DNA of 64,000 nucleotides, taken from the NCBI RefSeq assembly GCF_026262505.1, contig NC_067205.1, forward strand, positions 16,864,001-16,928,000, read 5' to 3'. This DNA is from Trichomonas vaginalis G3 (taxonomy: Eukaryota > Parabasalia > Trichomonadida > Trichomonadidae). Positions 40,445 to 51,910 of the stretch are shown piece by piece. Both the position numbers and the translations under genes were made by a program. Numbering within the stretch: position 1 is the first letter of the stretch; the number at the start of each line of letters is the position of its first letter. A model generated the notes under the pieces. The model was not told the origin of the DNA and searched no databases. It was given only the letters and a program-made list of their open reading frames with translations.

Positions 40445-40650
40445 GAACGTTTATTTTTTTCATTAGTGAAGTCGTTTGTGAAAACGTTAGTGAGGTGAAG
40501 TGGTTGGCGGCTTTGTAAATATTTAAGGTTAAGTTAGTTTTTGCGTTTGTGTTGTAAAATATACGTTAACGGTTTCGTAAAGTGTCAAATTCACATATAA
40601 TGGGTAAGTAGGTGCGCAGTGCCTCCATACCCAACTAACCCATACTAACT

Positions 40651-42801
40651 TATCTCAAGGACGAAAACGCAAAATATCAAAAGATTTTCACTTATGTTTT
40701 GATCGCAATAATTGTGTTGAATTTAATCATATATCCGATTATTTTCATATCACAAGTCAGAAAGATTCGTCACAACAGATATGAAATTTTACACACATTG
40801 ACAACATTACCGAAGACTGTCATCAGCAGTATCTCAATGTCACTCAGCAAGACGAAAGAAGGCAAAGATGGCTCAGATAACACAGATTCAGAGTTATCTC
40901 GCCAAGAAGAAAGTATTATTAAGCTCTTTAGCTCAGTAAGCGATGGTAGTTCAAAGTCTTCTATCGAAGTTTCTAACTTAATTTGCTTTTTGTTGATTAT
41001 CGGTTTAAGTTGCACTGGATACTACCTTTCTATCAATAGTTTCCAGCAATCTAGTGAGAACTTAGTCTATACATCACACCACATCAACTATTTATATGGT
41101 GCTGCTGTTTATCTCTTCGCAATTATCGCAAGACTCTTCAAGATCGGTCTTGGAAAGTGTTCACCAGAATTCGAACCATCATTGATTGGTATCGAACACA
41201 AAATCTCATTAATTAACGAGACAACACCATATCTTGTTAATTATTTCCAGAAAATCAGACTTGGAGGTGAAGATAAGAGAGAACTCCCATTCCCAATGAT
41301 GGAGAGAGCCATGTCAAGAGCTTCTGAACAACTTAAATGCAAAGATGAAATTGCTCCACCGAAGACTGTGATGGAATCAGTCCATTGCATGACAGCTGGT
41401 CAGCAATTGTATATTAGTACATCTTTGATTAAGAAATATTATGCTCAAATGATCTCAGAAACACCAATTTACCCAGATCCACGAGATATTGCTTTACAGC
41501 AGCTTTTCCAGGTCGGTCCTGTTGAATTATACCAAGCATTCTTTGCTCCAACAGGCAAAGAAATAGTTCCAATGATCAGATCCGAAGTAGATGTCCAGCA
41601 AATGGATCAAATTTTGTATTCCATCATTTTCATGGTTGTCACTTTTCTAATTTCATTGATCGTAATTTTTGTTGCCAAAAATGAAGACAAATTATTAAAG
41701 TTCACACTCAAATTGTTCTTAAGATGTCCTCCAGCATCTATTATTAGCAATCAAAGAGTTATGGACTTAATTTCCGGAAATTATAATTATTCCAACGACG
41801 ACAACTCGAACAAACATGTTTGGTTCTCCAATGAAGTTGTCAACAGATTGGATGACGTTATAATTGTCTGCGAAGACGAAACAGGAAAGATTGTAACTGT
41901 TAATGCAGCATTTGAGCAAATGTTCGATCTTACGAAGCACCAAATGGAAGGAAAGAACATCCACGAGTTCTTCACGGAACAAAGATTCAAATCCGACAAT
42001 CTTGAGAAAGTTTTTACTCAAGATACAAATCTTGTTTACACAAAAAGTGACGGAACTCCAGTTTACTTTGAATTCACAACAACATCGATCAGTGGAAAGA
42101 GATTCTACTCCGGAACTAACCAGACAATGAATGTAATGCATGAGAAGTTAATTGCTGATGAAAAGAAGAAGTCAGATGCTATGTTAGCGAGTATTTTACC
42201 ACCGATGTTAGTTTCACGAGTTCAAGCTGGCGAAAAGAACATTTCTTTCTCAGTACAATCAGCCACAGTTCTTTTCTTGGATGTCGTAGAGTTCACACCA
42301 TGGTGCGGCTCTCACGATGCACAGTACGTCATGAGAATGCTGAACATCATGTTCAAGGAATACGACGCGATCACTAATTCACACAAGACAATGACTAAAA
42401 TCAAATGCATCGGAGACTGCTACATGGCTGCAGGAGGCATCTTCGACGAGGTGAATCAGCCTGCAGTACACGCGAAAGAGGTCGTTGACTTCGGATGCCA
42501 AGTCATCAAGAAACTCCTCGAGATCGACGAGAGAGAGAACGAGTCACTGAGAATAAGAGTTGGTGTAAACACAGGAGGTCCGATCGTTGCTGGTGTCATC
42601 GGAACAGAGAAACCAACATTCGAAATTTTGGGTCCTGCAATCAACATCGCACACGAAATGGAACATCACGGTGTTCCAATGAAAGTACACATCTCTAGAC
42701 CTGTCTACGAACTCATTTACGGTCAGCAGTTCGATATAAAGGAAAGAGGTGAAATAGATGTCAAGGGTGGAAAGATGTTCACTTACTTAGTTGAACCATA
42801 A
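40651..42801 (+). pseudogene. Adenylate cyclase, 3' part (PAS and catalytic domains)
   Basis: The frame is open from the target duplication (TAT CTC AAG) to TAA, but has no ATG of its own near the start. It holds membrane segments (IIVLNLIIYPIIFI; ISNLICFLLIIGLSC; IIFMVVTFLISLIVIFV), a PAS domain (VNRLDDVIIVCEDETGKIV, then NAAFEQMF) and a class III cyclase domain. Counting from 40699, the metal-binding Asp are residues 528 (LFLDVVEFTPW) and 573 (IKCIGDCYMA), spaced as in active cyclases. In GPAINIAHEME the residue after AxxN-type Asn is not the usual Arg (GDTVNTASRME in animals), so Glu stands at the transition-state Arg position. Without the 5' part it cannot be a normal membrane cyclase. 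Confidence 0.85.
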
Positions 42802-43497
42802 CTTATTTATATATGTTTTTTTATTTTTTTTTGTATGTATTTAGTTTTACTCTTTTTTTAAAAAGTGTTTTATAGATTTATTTAAATAAAGTCTTTTTCA
42901 CACTAATCATCATGTTATAAGTATAACTTTAAATCTTTGTACTCTTTGCAAAGTACCTTTTACGATCAGATGATATCAATTTTTACTTCACTTAAAAATT
43001 ATGTTGGATCTATTAAAAACCACTAGATATTAGTATAATATTAATAGTTCAATATTATGATGCATTATTATACAAAGTTTATCATCAATAGATCAGATTT
43101 ACTTAAATCAAATGCAATTAAGGTTGAAGAACATAAATATTTCATTTAATTGTCAATTAATATCGACTATAATATTTAAACAAGTCAACATTAGAACAAA
43201 GCTCTCTTAATGTGGTTAGATAAACCTTAGAAATTCAATTCCCGATAACATTTCTCAAATTTGAATTCTACAAAAATGATTAGGAATAGCAAAATAAAAT
43301 TCTTTTTTGTAATCTTATTTTAATATGAAAAAATCTCTCAGAAAAACACTAATTTGTCAAATTTTTCAATGCAAATTAAATTTTTTAATCGATACTTCAA
43401 CTCATAAATTTGTTGTCAACAATTGATTTTAACCTTCTCATAAATTTTTAAAAGTTTACTCTCAAAATTTTCTATGAATTGAAATTAAATTATTACC
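42802..43497. other. AT-rich intergenic stretch
   Basis: Between the cyclase 3' end and the first BspA gene. No coding frame, repeat or clear initiator seen. Confidence 0.5.
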
Positions 43498-46320
43498 ATG
43501 CTTTCTTATCTTTTTTCTCTTTCTATAAGCTTCTCATTCACAACACAACAGACTACCCTTTATATAACAGGAAGCGGAACATTATCAGCTTCAACAGTTA
43601 CTCAAAATTGTGATATGACTACAGTAACAGTGATTTATTTAGGCGAAGGATGCACTGCACTTTCATCAAGTGCATTCTATAATTTTGCTTCATTGACTGA
43701 TTTATATTTACCATCAACATTACAAACAATAACAGGAGGAGATACGAGATATTGTTTTAATTTAGCAAATATTTATCTCACATCAGGGAGTAGCTACCTG
43801 GAACTTGATAGTTATGGAGCACTTTACACAAAAGGAAAGGGAAAGTTAATTAGATGCCCTCCAAAGAAAACAGCATTTACATTTTCATCAGAAACTACAA
43901 TTATTGGAGAACAAGCATTCCAAGGTTGTAGAAAAATTTCAACTCTATATATTTCAAAAAATATTACAACAATTAATGGAGGTTTCATTTACGATTCTTC
44001 TTTTTCTAAGATTTATATTGAATCAGGATCTCATTTAACTACATTAACATCATGGTCTTATGCAACATCTCTTTCTTACATATTTATTACAAAAGATATT
44101 ACATCAATTGGATCAAGCTGTTTTTCATATGATTATTCATTGAAAACATTAGATTTTGAAACAGGAAGTGCATTGAAATCTATCGGAAGCAGTGCCTTTT
44201 ATAGATGTGGTTTTTCGAGTTTCACATTTTCCCCAAATTGTACAACAATAAGTTCTTCAATATTTAATATTGTTAATAACTTAAAATATGTTTATATTCC
44301 TGCATCTTTAACAAGTATTGATACTCAAGCATTTACTGGAGCAGTAAATATCCAAACAATTGAAATTGATCATGATAATCCAGTTTATACAGTTATTGCG
44401 CCAGCAACATTGATGCTAAAGAGCGGTACAAACTTTATCTACATTCCTCCATCAACAACAGAGATTACTATTCCTGCATCAATCACAGACTTTGGTTTAA
44501 CATTATTCCAATCATGCACTCAATTAACTTCAATTGATGTTAATTCATCAAATACAAAATTCTCTGCTGATGGAGGAATTGTATATGACAAAGCCTACAC
44601 AAAGGCAATTGCGTGCATCGGTGGAATAACAAGTGCGACATTGAGATCCGAGTGCACTGCTGTTGGTGATTATTGTTTTTATCAATGCACAACTCTTCAA
44701 AATGTAACACTAAATGAAGGTTTATTATCTTTAGGAGGCAGTGCATTTTATGGAACAAAATTTACAAATATTAGTATACCATCGACAGTTACAACAATAT
44801 ACTCATATTGCTTTTATTTATCATCAATAAATTATGTTACAATTAATGGTAATGGTCCTAAAGAGTTACAAGCATATTGTTTTAATTCTTGTCAGATTGT
44901 TGAAATTCATTTAGGTTCTAATTTTGCAACATTAGGTGGACTAGTTTTTTCATCGAGTCCAATAGTTACAGTTACATTTGATCCAGATTGTCCATTATCA
45001 ACATTACAATCACAAGCATTTATAAGCTGCTCAAAATTGAAGAATCTTCAAATATCTAAGAATGTTTTGACATTGGGAGAAAGATCATTCTATGGAGATT
45101 CTGCCTTGACAAACTTTTCCATTGCAGAAGGATCTAAGTTATATTATATAGAAACTTTATCATTTTATGGTTGTGGAATGCTATCTATCACATTTCCATC
45201 AACAATTTCATATCTTGGAGCAAATTGCCTTGCATATTGTACGAATTTGGCATCCGTCACATTTACAAGTGGATCTGCTTTAACTACATTAGGTGGTGGT
45301 GTGTTTAGATCATGCACATCATTGAAAAATATAACAATTCCTGCTTCTGTAACTACATTTGATGCATCTGCTTTCTCATATTGCTCAAGTCTAACTGACA
45401 TAAATGTAGAAACTGCAAACCAGAATTATATGAGCTATGAAGGAATTGTTTACACAATTGACAAGCAAAGATTAGTATGTTGTCCTGGAGGAAAGACATA
45501 TGCGCTTGTTTTCAATTACATATTAGTCATTGGATCAAATGCATTTTACGGATGTACAAAACTTCAGAATTTGACATTCGAAGATGGATGCCAGCTCCAA
45601 ACAATAGAAGATGGCACATTCTACTCATGTACTGCTCTTGTGAGAGTTGATCTCCCAACATCACTCCAGACTGTTGAGCAGAATGCTTTTGCAGGATGCA
45701 CACTCCTGTCTGTTATTACATTCCCTGATTACGCACTTGCAAACTTGAATGCAGACTCGATATTTGCAGATTGTTCTTCACTAACAACTTTCACATTCGG
45801 AAAGTATTGTGCTTTAACAGTTTTTGGATCAAACATATTCTCTAATTGCGTGAAACTTTCAACTATTATCATTCCAGCAAACTGCACAACTATCGGTGAT
45901 GGTGCATTCTCGAACTGTGTATCACTATCGAATATAACATTCGAGTCAAACTCTCACATGAGATCTCTGAGCTCAACTGCATTCTCTGGATGCTCTTCTC
46001 TCTTAAATTATACAATACCTGACTCATATGATGAAATAAATTCATCTTGTTTCGGAGGTTCAAAATATATCACGACAGTCAACATTAAAAGTAATTTAAC
46101 AATCAAGAAAATTGCATCGAAAGCATTTTCATCATTTCCACTAGCGTCTATTAATTTTGGATCAGGGACAACAGTATCCTTCATCGATGATAGTGCATTC
46201 ATTAATAGTCAGATTGCTAAGTTCGAAATGGACTCACCTATGACAATATCAAGTAATGCTTTCAATGGTTGCACCAAACTTAGTTCCATTTCTGTCCTTG
46301 GCACAATCTCTATTGGATAA
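43498..46320 (+). CDS. BspA-like leucine-rich repeat surface protein (possibly cut short)
   Basis: 940 residues. A signal peptide (LSYLFSLSISFSF) is followed by more than 30 LRR_5/TpLRR units of about 23 residues with the pattern IxxxAFxxCxxLxxIxIPxS (for example SSAFYNFASLTDLYLPSTL). Proteins of this type are surface adhesins or host/bacteria-binding proteins in trichomonads. The frame ends at TAA 46318, but repeats continue in the same frame right after it (SAFSGCTLLSYFIVSS), so the stop looks premature. No membrane anchor is reached. The normal gene probably ran to 47569. Confidence 0.8.
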   Translation: MLSYLFSLSISFSFTTQQTTLYITGSGTLSASTVTQNCDMTTVTVIYLGEGCTALSSSAFYNFASLTDLYLPSTLQTITGGDTRYCFNLANIYLTSGSSYLELDSYGALYTKGKGKLIRCPPKKTAFTFSSETTIIGEQAFQGCRKISTLYISKNITTINGGFIYDSSFSKIYIESGSHLTTLTSWSYATSLSYIFITKDITSIGSSCFSYDYSLKTLDFETGSALKSIGSSAFYRCGFSSFTFSPNCTTISSSIFNIVNNLKYVYIPASLTSIDTQAFTGAVNIQTIEIDHDNPVYTVIAPATLMLKSGTNFIYIPPSTTEITIPASITDFGLTLFQSCTQLTSIDVNSSNTKFSADGGIVYDKAYTKAIACIGGITSATLRSECTAVGDYCFYQCTTLQNVTLNEGLLSLGGSAFYGTKFTNISIPSTVTTIYSYCFYLSSINYVTINGNGPKELQAYCFNSCQIVEIHLGSNFATLGGLVFSSSPIVTVTFDPDCPLSTLQSQAFISCSKLKNLQISKNVLTLGERSFYGDSALTNFSIAEGSKLYYIETLSFYGCGMLSITFPSTISYLGANCLAYCTNLASVTFTSGSALTTLGGGVFRSCTSLKNITIPASVTTFDASAFSYCSSLTDINVETANQNYMSYEGIVYTIDKQRLVCCPGGKTYALVFNYILVIGSNAFYGCTKLQNLTFEDGCQLQTIEDGTFYSCTALVRVDLPTSLQTVEQNAFAGCTLLSVITFPDYALANLNADSIFADCSSLTTFTFGKYCALTVFGSNIFSNCVKLSTIIIPANCTTIGDGAFSNCVSLSNITFESNSHMRSLSSTAFSGCSSLLNYTIPDSYDEINSSCFGGSKYITTVNIKSNLTIKKIASKAFSSFPLASINFGSGTTVSFIDDSAFINSQIAKFEMDSPMTISSNAFNGCTKLSSISVLGTISIG

Positions 46321-47569
46321 TCTGCTTTCTCAGGATGCACATTATTATCATATTTCATTGTTTCATCTACTTGCACATCTATCGGATCTAATTGCTTCTA
46401 TGGATGCACCTTTCTATCATATATTGATTTCATAGCGACATCATCAATCACGAGTATTGCTGACAATTCTTTCTATGGATGCACTAAGCTATCGAATATC
46501 AATTGGATCCAAGTCATTCTACGGATGCACTCAACTCGTAAATATTTCTTTCGTGAAAGGATGTTCGTTGTCTTCAATCGGAACGGATGCATTCTATGGT
46601 TGTACTTCATTGACAAACTACACAATACCTGATTCATTCGTCAACATAACTTATTTGCTATTTGGATCTGCACCTTCAATTAAAACAGTTAATATTCCGT
46701 CAAACATGAGTATTGTTTGCATTGGATCGAAAGCATTTGACACATTCCCTCTCGAATTCTTCAATATCGGAACTGGTACTACGATATCGTACATAGATGA
46801 TTACGCATTTGCAAACAAGAAAATACATTCTTTCATTCTCGAATGCGATGTTTGCGTATCATCATATGCATTCACAAATTGCACAAATCTTGAGACGATT
46901 AACATAACAAAAATGAAGTCTAATGAAACATTCTCGAAAGCATCAGTATCATCAGTGTTATCGGCAAGAAAGGTTCTATCATCGAATGAAGATGTTTATT
47001 ACACACTTCCAGAAGGTATTTTTGATGGATGTACATCTCTGAAGGTTACAAACATAAATATGAATATATACAATATATCATCATATGCATTCAGGAATTG
47101 TGTTGCACTATCATTCTCGATTCCTTCTTCTGTAACTTATATTGGAGACTACTCATTCGATAATTGCAAGTTAGTGAATAACATCCCAAAGATGGTTACA
47201 TTCTTCGGAAACTATTCATTCAGAGGATCAGGAATTGGAAGAACGATGAAACTGAACACCAACACAACATTCATCGGATTTTCTTCATTCTTCAACACAT
47301 CGCTTATAGTTGTTTATTACTGCGGAGACAAAGATTTCTCATCTTTCTCGAATTCTTTCGACACTTCTACATCAGTTGTAGTCACATTCGATTATCCATC
47401 TAGTACATTCTGTGGTGCAAACGCATATCACATGCAATCGAACACATGCAGTGACATCATGCAGACAAACAATGATGTTGCCGGAATTATTAAGAAACAG
47501 ATGAAGAACAATCTTCAAGCAGAAGCATCTCTCCTCATCTCATCTCCTTATTTACTTGGCCTATGGTAG
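46321..47569 (+). pseudogene. 3' remainder of the preceding BspA-like gene
   Basis: After the TAA at 46318 LRR units continue in the same frame to about 46495. Then a frameshift between KLSNIN and SIGSKSFYGC moves to the frame that is open until 47569. The last repeats end in the usual non-repeat cap (YCGDKDFSSFSNSF, then FCGANAYHMQSNTC) and a short helical tail without membrane segment. Two breaks separate it from the signal peptide at 43498. Confidence 0.75.
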
Positions 47570-47871
47570 ATTTTCATAATTTTTATTTTTCATTTTATTT
47601 TTGTTTGTATTACATAATAAACAAATTATTCTCATGCATTTAAAATTGATTCTCTTTGGGTTTATTAAATTATGTAAGTTGGTTGAATTTAAATTTCCAA
47701 ATTTAGAAAAGTTAGCTTTAAATTTGTGAGAACATGGAATGATCATATTTGATTCCACTAGAAAACATTGTTCAACACTTATCAACAAGAATCAACCACT
47801 TTAAAATTTTTGTATAAACAAAAACAATACGGTTAAAAATTGAAAAGAAATAAAAAAATTAAAATAAAAAT

Positions 47872-49231
47872 TTGGTTGTCAATGAAACATATGGAAATGG
47901 AGACAAAATTCTTTTATCTGTTATTGATGCAACCAACTTTGTTCTTAAAGTTGATTGTGAAGTTATATATGGTGTTTCACAAGAGGAAGTTTGTGCGGAA
48001 TATGCGTTTCAAGGAAGTCGAAACACTTTATCATCTATTACGTTTCCAGAAGGATCTAAACTTAAAACAATCAACGATTGTGCATTTACACAATGCAAAA
48101 AAACTATCATCTGTTGACCTTTCGAACTGCAACTTTTTAACAAATATTGGAATCAAAGCATTTTATGAATGTAGTACTTTATCAAATGTAATACTTCCAA
48201 CAAATTTAGATATTATTTCACGTAATTGCTTTGGATATTGTGATCTACGAACAATAAACATCCCAAATAATATCAAAGAAATGAAAAATCGTTGTTTTAA
48301 TTTCAATAATAATCTTAAAACAGTTACAATAACTGATAATTCCATGTTGACAAGAATTAAAGAATATTCAATGCAAGGATCTATTATCGAAACAATATTT
48401 TTGCCAAAAAATGTTAATTATTTTGCAGCAAACTCTTTTGAAAATTCAAGAACTTTAAAAACAATCACATGTAATCCATCAAATCCATCATTTTCTGTTA
48501 TGGATGGTGTCTTATATAACAAAGAGAAGACTATGTTGGTCAAATATCCTGCAAATCATGGCACATCATTTGAAATACCAGAAAAAGTAACAAGGATCGG
48601 ATTTTGTGCATTCATTTATTCAGTGATTGAAAGTATAACATTTCCATCAAATTTGAAAACAATTGAAGGATGGGCTTTTGCATTTACAAATTTGAAAACA
48701 CTAAAAATTCCAGATACAGTTACAGAAATATATAATGGAGTATTTGCTGGCTGCGTTTATTTAGGAGAAATAACATTAGGTGCTGGAATGACATACATTC
48801 CAAATAATTGTTTCAGTAATGCAAAAATTACGAAAATTATAATACCAGAGAACATCACATCAATTGGAGATTATGCGTTTTCCGATTGTCCAAATCTGAA
48901 AGAAGTTGTATTACCTTCGACAATAACAAATCTTGGAGGTTCGTGTTTCCCAACAAATGTAAATATCTCTTTCCCGAGTGATGCAAAATTATCTCTTGAT
49001 GATCAGCAAATTCTTTACGATCTCGACAAAATTGTTTTAATCATGTGTCTTAAGAAGAGTTCATCATACATCATTCCAGAAACAGTTTCTACTATCCGAG
49101 CACCCGCATTCAAAGACATGACAGATCTAACTAAGATTGAATTTCGCTCAGGCACAACACTGAAAACGATCGAGTCCAGTGCATTCTGTACATTGAAAGA
49201 AACAATAATCACCAATAATTGTACATGTTGA
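47872..49231 (+). pseudogene. BspA-like gene fragment, no signal peptide, frameshifted
   Basis: The first part is read in one frame from about 47872 (LVVNETYGNGDKILLS) without an ATG. At a run of seven A (48097-48103) the repeats move to another frame (KLSSVDLSNCNFLTNIGIKAF) and stay open to 49231. About 15 LRR_5 units follow (for example YAFSDCPNLKEVVLPSTIT). The last real unit ends near 49195 (SSAFCTLKE), where the sequence joins an oppositely oriented BspA fragment. The 5' end and anchor are missing. Confidence 0.7.
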
Positions 49232-49744
49232 TTTAACAGTGGCTGATGTAATACCACCTATACAAGATATTGCTCTTGTATAATCTTTGTTATAGATAAT
49301 ACCACATTCTGTTTTATAATTTTGATTATTTGTATCAACAGTGATCGTTTTCAATTGATCACATGATTGGAAAATAGTTAATCCAAATTGAGCAATGGAT
49401 GATGATATTGAAAATGATGTTGATTTTGGATATGCATATATTATTTGACTATTGTTTCTTGCCAATAATGTTGCTTGGTTTTCAACTCTGTAAATTTTGT
49501 TATTTGTATCAATTTGTATTAATATAATATTTGGTGCTCCTATGAAAGCTTGAACATCAATTGATGTTAAAGAAGCTGGAATAATAACTTTGATCAATGA
49601 ATTACATGGATTAAACGCTGATTGTTCCACTTTTGTGCATTTTGAAGGAAATGTGAAATTGATTAATTTTGTATCAGTAAAAAGAGAATCCTTCTCAAAT
49701 TGATTTGGCTTTTTCTGAATACACTCACAATTTCGAACAAGCAT
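49148..49744 (-). pseudogene. BspA-like fragment in opposite orientation
   Basis: 198 residues on the minus strand from ATG 49744, with LRR_5 units (QSAFNPCNSLIKVIIPASL, then QFGLTIFQSCDQLKTITVD). GDYCFFQCT is the last unit. After it the frame reads antisense of the neighbouring plus-strand BspA (ECTGLDRFQCCA), so the real homology ends near 49195. There is no signal peptide. The repeats resemble those at 44450-44700 of the first BspA gene (ITSAT.KS.C..IGDYCF against ITSATLRSECTAVGDYCF). Confidence 0.65.
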
Positions 49745-50009
49745 AAAATCGGTTTATGTAAAATGACTTGTGATTTGTTATTCAATAGATTGCATAAAAT
49801 ATTTTTGGTTAACGCGATCGTAATTATTCAATTTTACAACAGTTTTACAATTTGAAAACACCATTAATTTTTCAAATAATAAAATAAAGTTCAATAATTT
49901 TGATAGGATTGTACTATTAAGCTTCAGTTTCTCAGCTCATCATTGCATTTGCGTAAAATAATTTCACAGTCTTTACTAGAACAGCGAATTGCTGGCTTAG
50001 TTGGATAAT

Positions 50010-50351
50010 TTAATACATATACTTTTCAAAGAAAGTTGTATTTTGAATCACAAATTTGAAAGTTGAAAATGTAATTTTATTAATGATGTTAACTACAATA
50101 GATACTATTACAATAATTTCGGTTGTAGAGAGAGTAAAACCTTGAACTGGTTTGATTCTCACTTCAGAACATTCAAATTTATCAATTTCTTTTATTTTCT
50201 TCATAAAATTCTTCATTACTAAAAAATAAGCATTATCCTCAAATGTTATTACCATATCCAAAGATCTTTCAAAAATTACAATATTTAAATTTCCGATTGT
50301 CAGAATTCTCGTTTTAGAGTTACATAGTTTAGTATTTAAAAACACCGACAT
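50010..50351 (-). CDS. Hypothetical small membrane protein
   Basis: 113 residues with one hydrophobic segment near residues 75-92 (TEIIVIVSIVVNIINKI) after a basic region. No family recognised. Surrounded by gene fragments, so it may itself be a remnant, for example a surface-protein tail. Confidence 0.3.
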   Translation of the reverse strand: MSVFLNTKLCNSKTRILTIGNLNIVIFERSLDMVITFEDNAYFLVMKNFMKKIKEIDKFECSEVRIKPVQGFTLSTTEIIVIVSIVVNIINKITFSTFKFVIQNTTFFEKYMY

Positions 50352-50559
50352 TGTTTATGAAATGTTTTCCTCAAAATTCCTATCCATAATATTGAGCTGT
50401 CCCATAACGATAGGGGTAATCTGGCACTTTTATTTGTTTATTTCAAGTGGCACTTCTATTTACATGGCAATAATTTGCCTTCAATTTATTGAAGCATGAA
50501 CCTTATTTAAAATGTCCTACTCTCATTATACTAGGAATTTGAATTTAAATCGAAGATAT

Positions 50560-51481
50560 CCATTATTAATATTTAAAAAATACAGCCTTTATCATCACAA
50601 AATTATATCGATCTTTGTCTTTTCCTAAATTTCTCTCCTTATGGAGCTGTATCTATTAAAGATACTGAGAGCAATGAAATAACAAAAATTCATGAAACAA
50701 TTTTTCTTAATTGCTCATCAATATATGAAGGGAGCTCTGTTTATTATAAAGGAAATGAGTTAATCCAAAGTAAAACCTGCTATTCTTTGTCACAATCAAA
50801 AAATTCATCGAATGCTTTTCGATCGGTTGTCAAAAATCAAGAAAATAAGTTGAATTCTTTGAACTTTTCCTCGATCAATCTTTGCGGAAACAAAGATACT
50901 TATTTTACTATAAATCCAGACATCGGAAAGCTAGAAATAGCATATTCAAATATCTCTAATTGTATTGCTTCTTTTAAACCTGCATTCGATATTGATAATA
51001 TAAAATCTGACAGCCTGATAAAAATTCAATATTTTTTAATATAAGTGAACACCAAGCTGAGATCTTTAGTTATATTTCCAAATCAGAAGAATCTAATAGT
51101 ATACTAAATATAAGTTTCTGTAACTTCATTGATAATGGGAAGAATGATCAGATAAAATATACTGCGATGATCAGTTCAACAAATTTAGAAGTTGAAGTTT
51201 ATCACTGTGTTTTCAGTGGAAACCAGGCCGATAAAACTTTTAGAGCCACTCGATCATCGGCTGGAATAACTGTAATATCTTCTTATTGCGATAAAGAAGA
51301 TTCAACAGGATCGGGAATTGTAACATTTTCTAATAAGCAAATAGATTTTACTTCTATTCCACTACAGTATATGAAATGCGAGTTTACTATTGATATCACC
51401 GCAATAAATGCAGATCTCTGGAGTTTCAAAGATCTCATTAATAACTTCTCTCTGTTTATTATATTCATAATTTCAGAATAG
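50560..51481 (+). pseudogene. Beta-helix-like surface protein fragment, frameshifted
   Basis: One frame reads FSPYGAVSIKDTESNEITK through HETIFLNCSSIYEGSS to KIQYFLI and stops at 51042. At the T-run near 51036 sense passes to another frame (HQAEIFSYISKSEESNSIL, then ISFCNFIDNGKN and VEVYHCVFSGNQADK) ending at 51481. Repeated short units with N/C-x-F and SGN motifs suggest a right-handed beta helix, like the Pmp-like surface proteins of trichomonads (inference). No ATG or signal peptide was found upstream. The C-terminal end is hydrophobic (NNFSLFIIFIIS). Confidence 0.5.
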
Positions 51482-51504
51482 AGAAAAATAAAAGGGATAT
51501 TATT

Positions 51505-51711
51505 ATTGTCGTCTGGCGGTTCTAGACGACAATGCGAATTTTCGGATTATAGAATTTTTAGCCAGATAAAGAGCTACTCCATATATAATGTGTGTTTGCA
51601 GACGATATACATAGATATCATTGATGTTCTCCTTTATTTAGGTACCAAAACATGCTTGTAAAATCTCTTTTTTTAGACAATGATAATTTTGTCACTTTTC
51701 CAGACGACAAT
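51505..51711. repeat. Small inverted-repeat element
   Basis: ATTGTCGTCTGG (51505-51516) and its complement CCAGACGACAAT (51700-51711) bound a 207-base AT-rich block. A third, internal copy TAGACGACAAT is at about 51522. It may be a short MITE or foldback remnant; no clear target duplication was seen. Confidence 0.35.
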
Positions 51712-51811
51712 AAAACATCCTCAAAATAAAATATGTATTTCTTAGTATTTTTAAAATTTTAGTTCTCAAATTAGCAATTATATAATTACAAAGTGTTATA
51801 AATGCATTTCA

Positions 51812-51910
51812 ATTCAATTTCTATTAGTTTTTATTCAAATTTCAATGAGTTTTCACAAGAATATTGGTTTCATTCTATTCTTTTTGAATATATATTCAAT
51901 TTTAAATGTA
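51812..51910. repeat. 99-bp direct repeat, copy 1 (BspA promoter and signal peptide)
   Basis: Identical base for base with 54086-54184. It includes an ATG (51845) and codes for a signal-peptide-like stretch (SFHKNIGFILFFLNIYS). Confidence 0.8.

Larger units (their letters stand above)
18843..40650. mobile_element. Maverick/Polinton element inserted in an adenylate cyclase gene
   Basis: A 21,808-base element with inverted ends beginning AGTTAGTATGGG, flanked by TATCT at 18838-18842 and 40651-40655; 5-6 base duplications are usual for Mavericks. It encodes the hallmark set: packaging ATPase, double jelly-roll capsid protein, minor capsid protein, rve integrase and protein-primed DNA polymerase B. 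It adds KilA-N proteins and a fibre-like gene. Polymerase, fibre, one minor structural gene and several small genes carry frameshifts, while ATPase, capsid and integrase frames are open. I find no recognisable adenain-like protease. The element therefore looks non-autonomous now. Confidence 0.93.
39979..40650 (-). repeat. Right TIR of Maverick 1
   Basis: 672 bases, inverted copy of 18843-19513 with about five differences including one base in a T-run. It ends CCCATACTAACT at 40650, followed by the target duplication TATCT (40651-40655). Confidence 0.9.
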
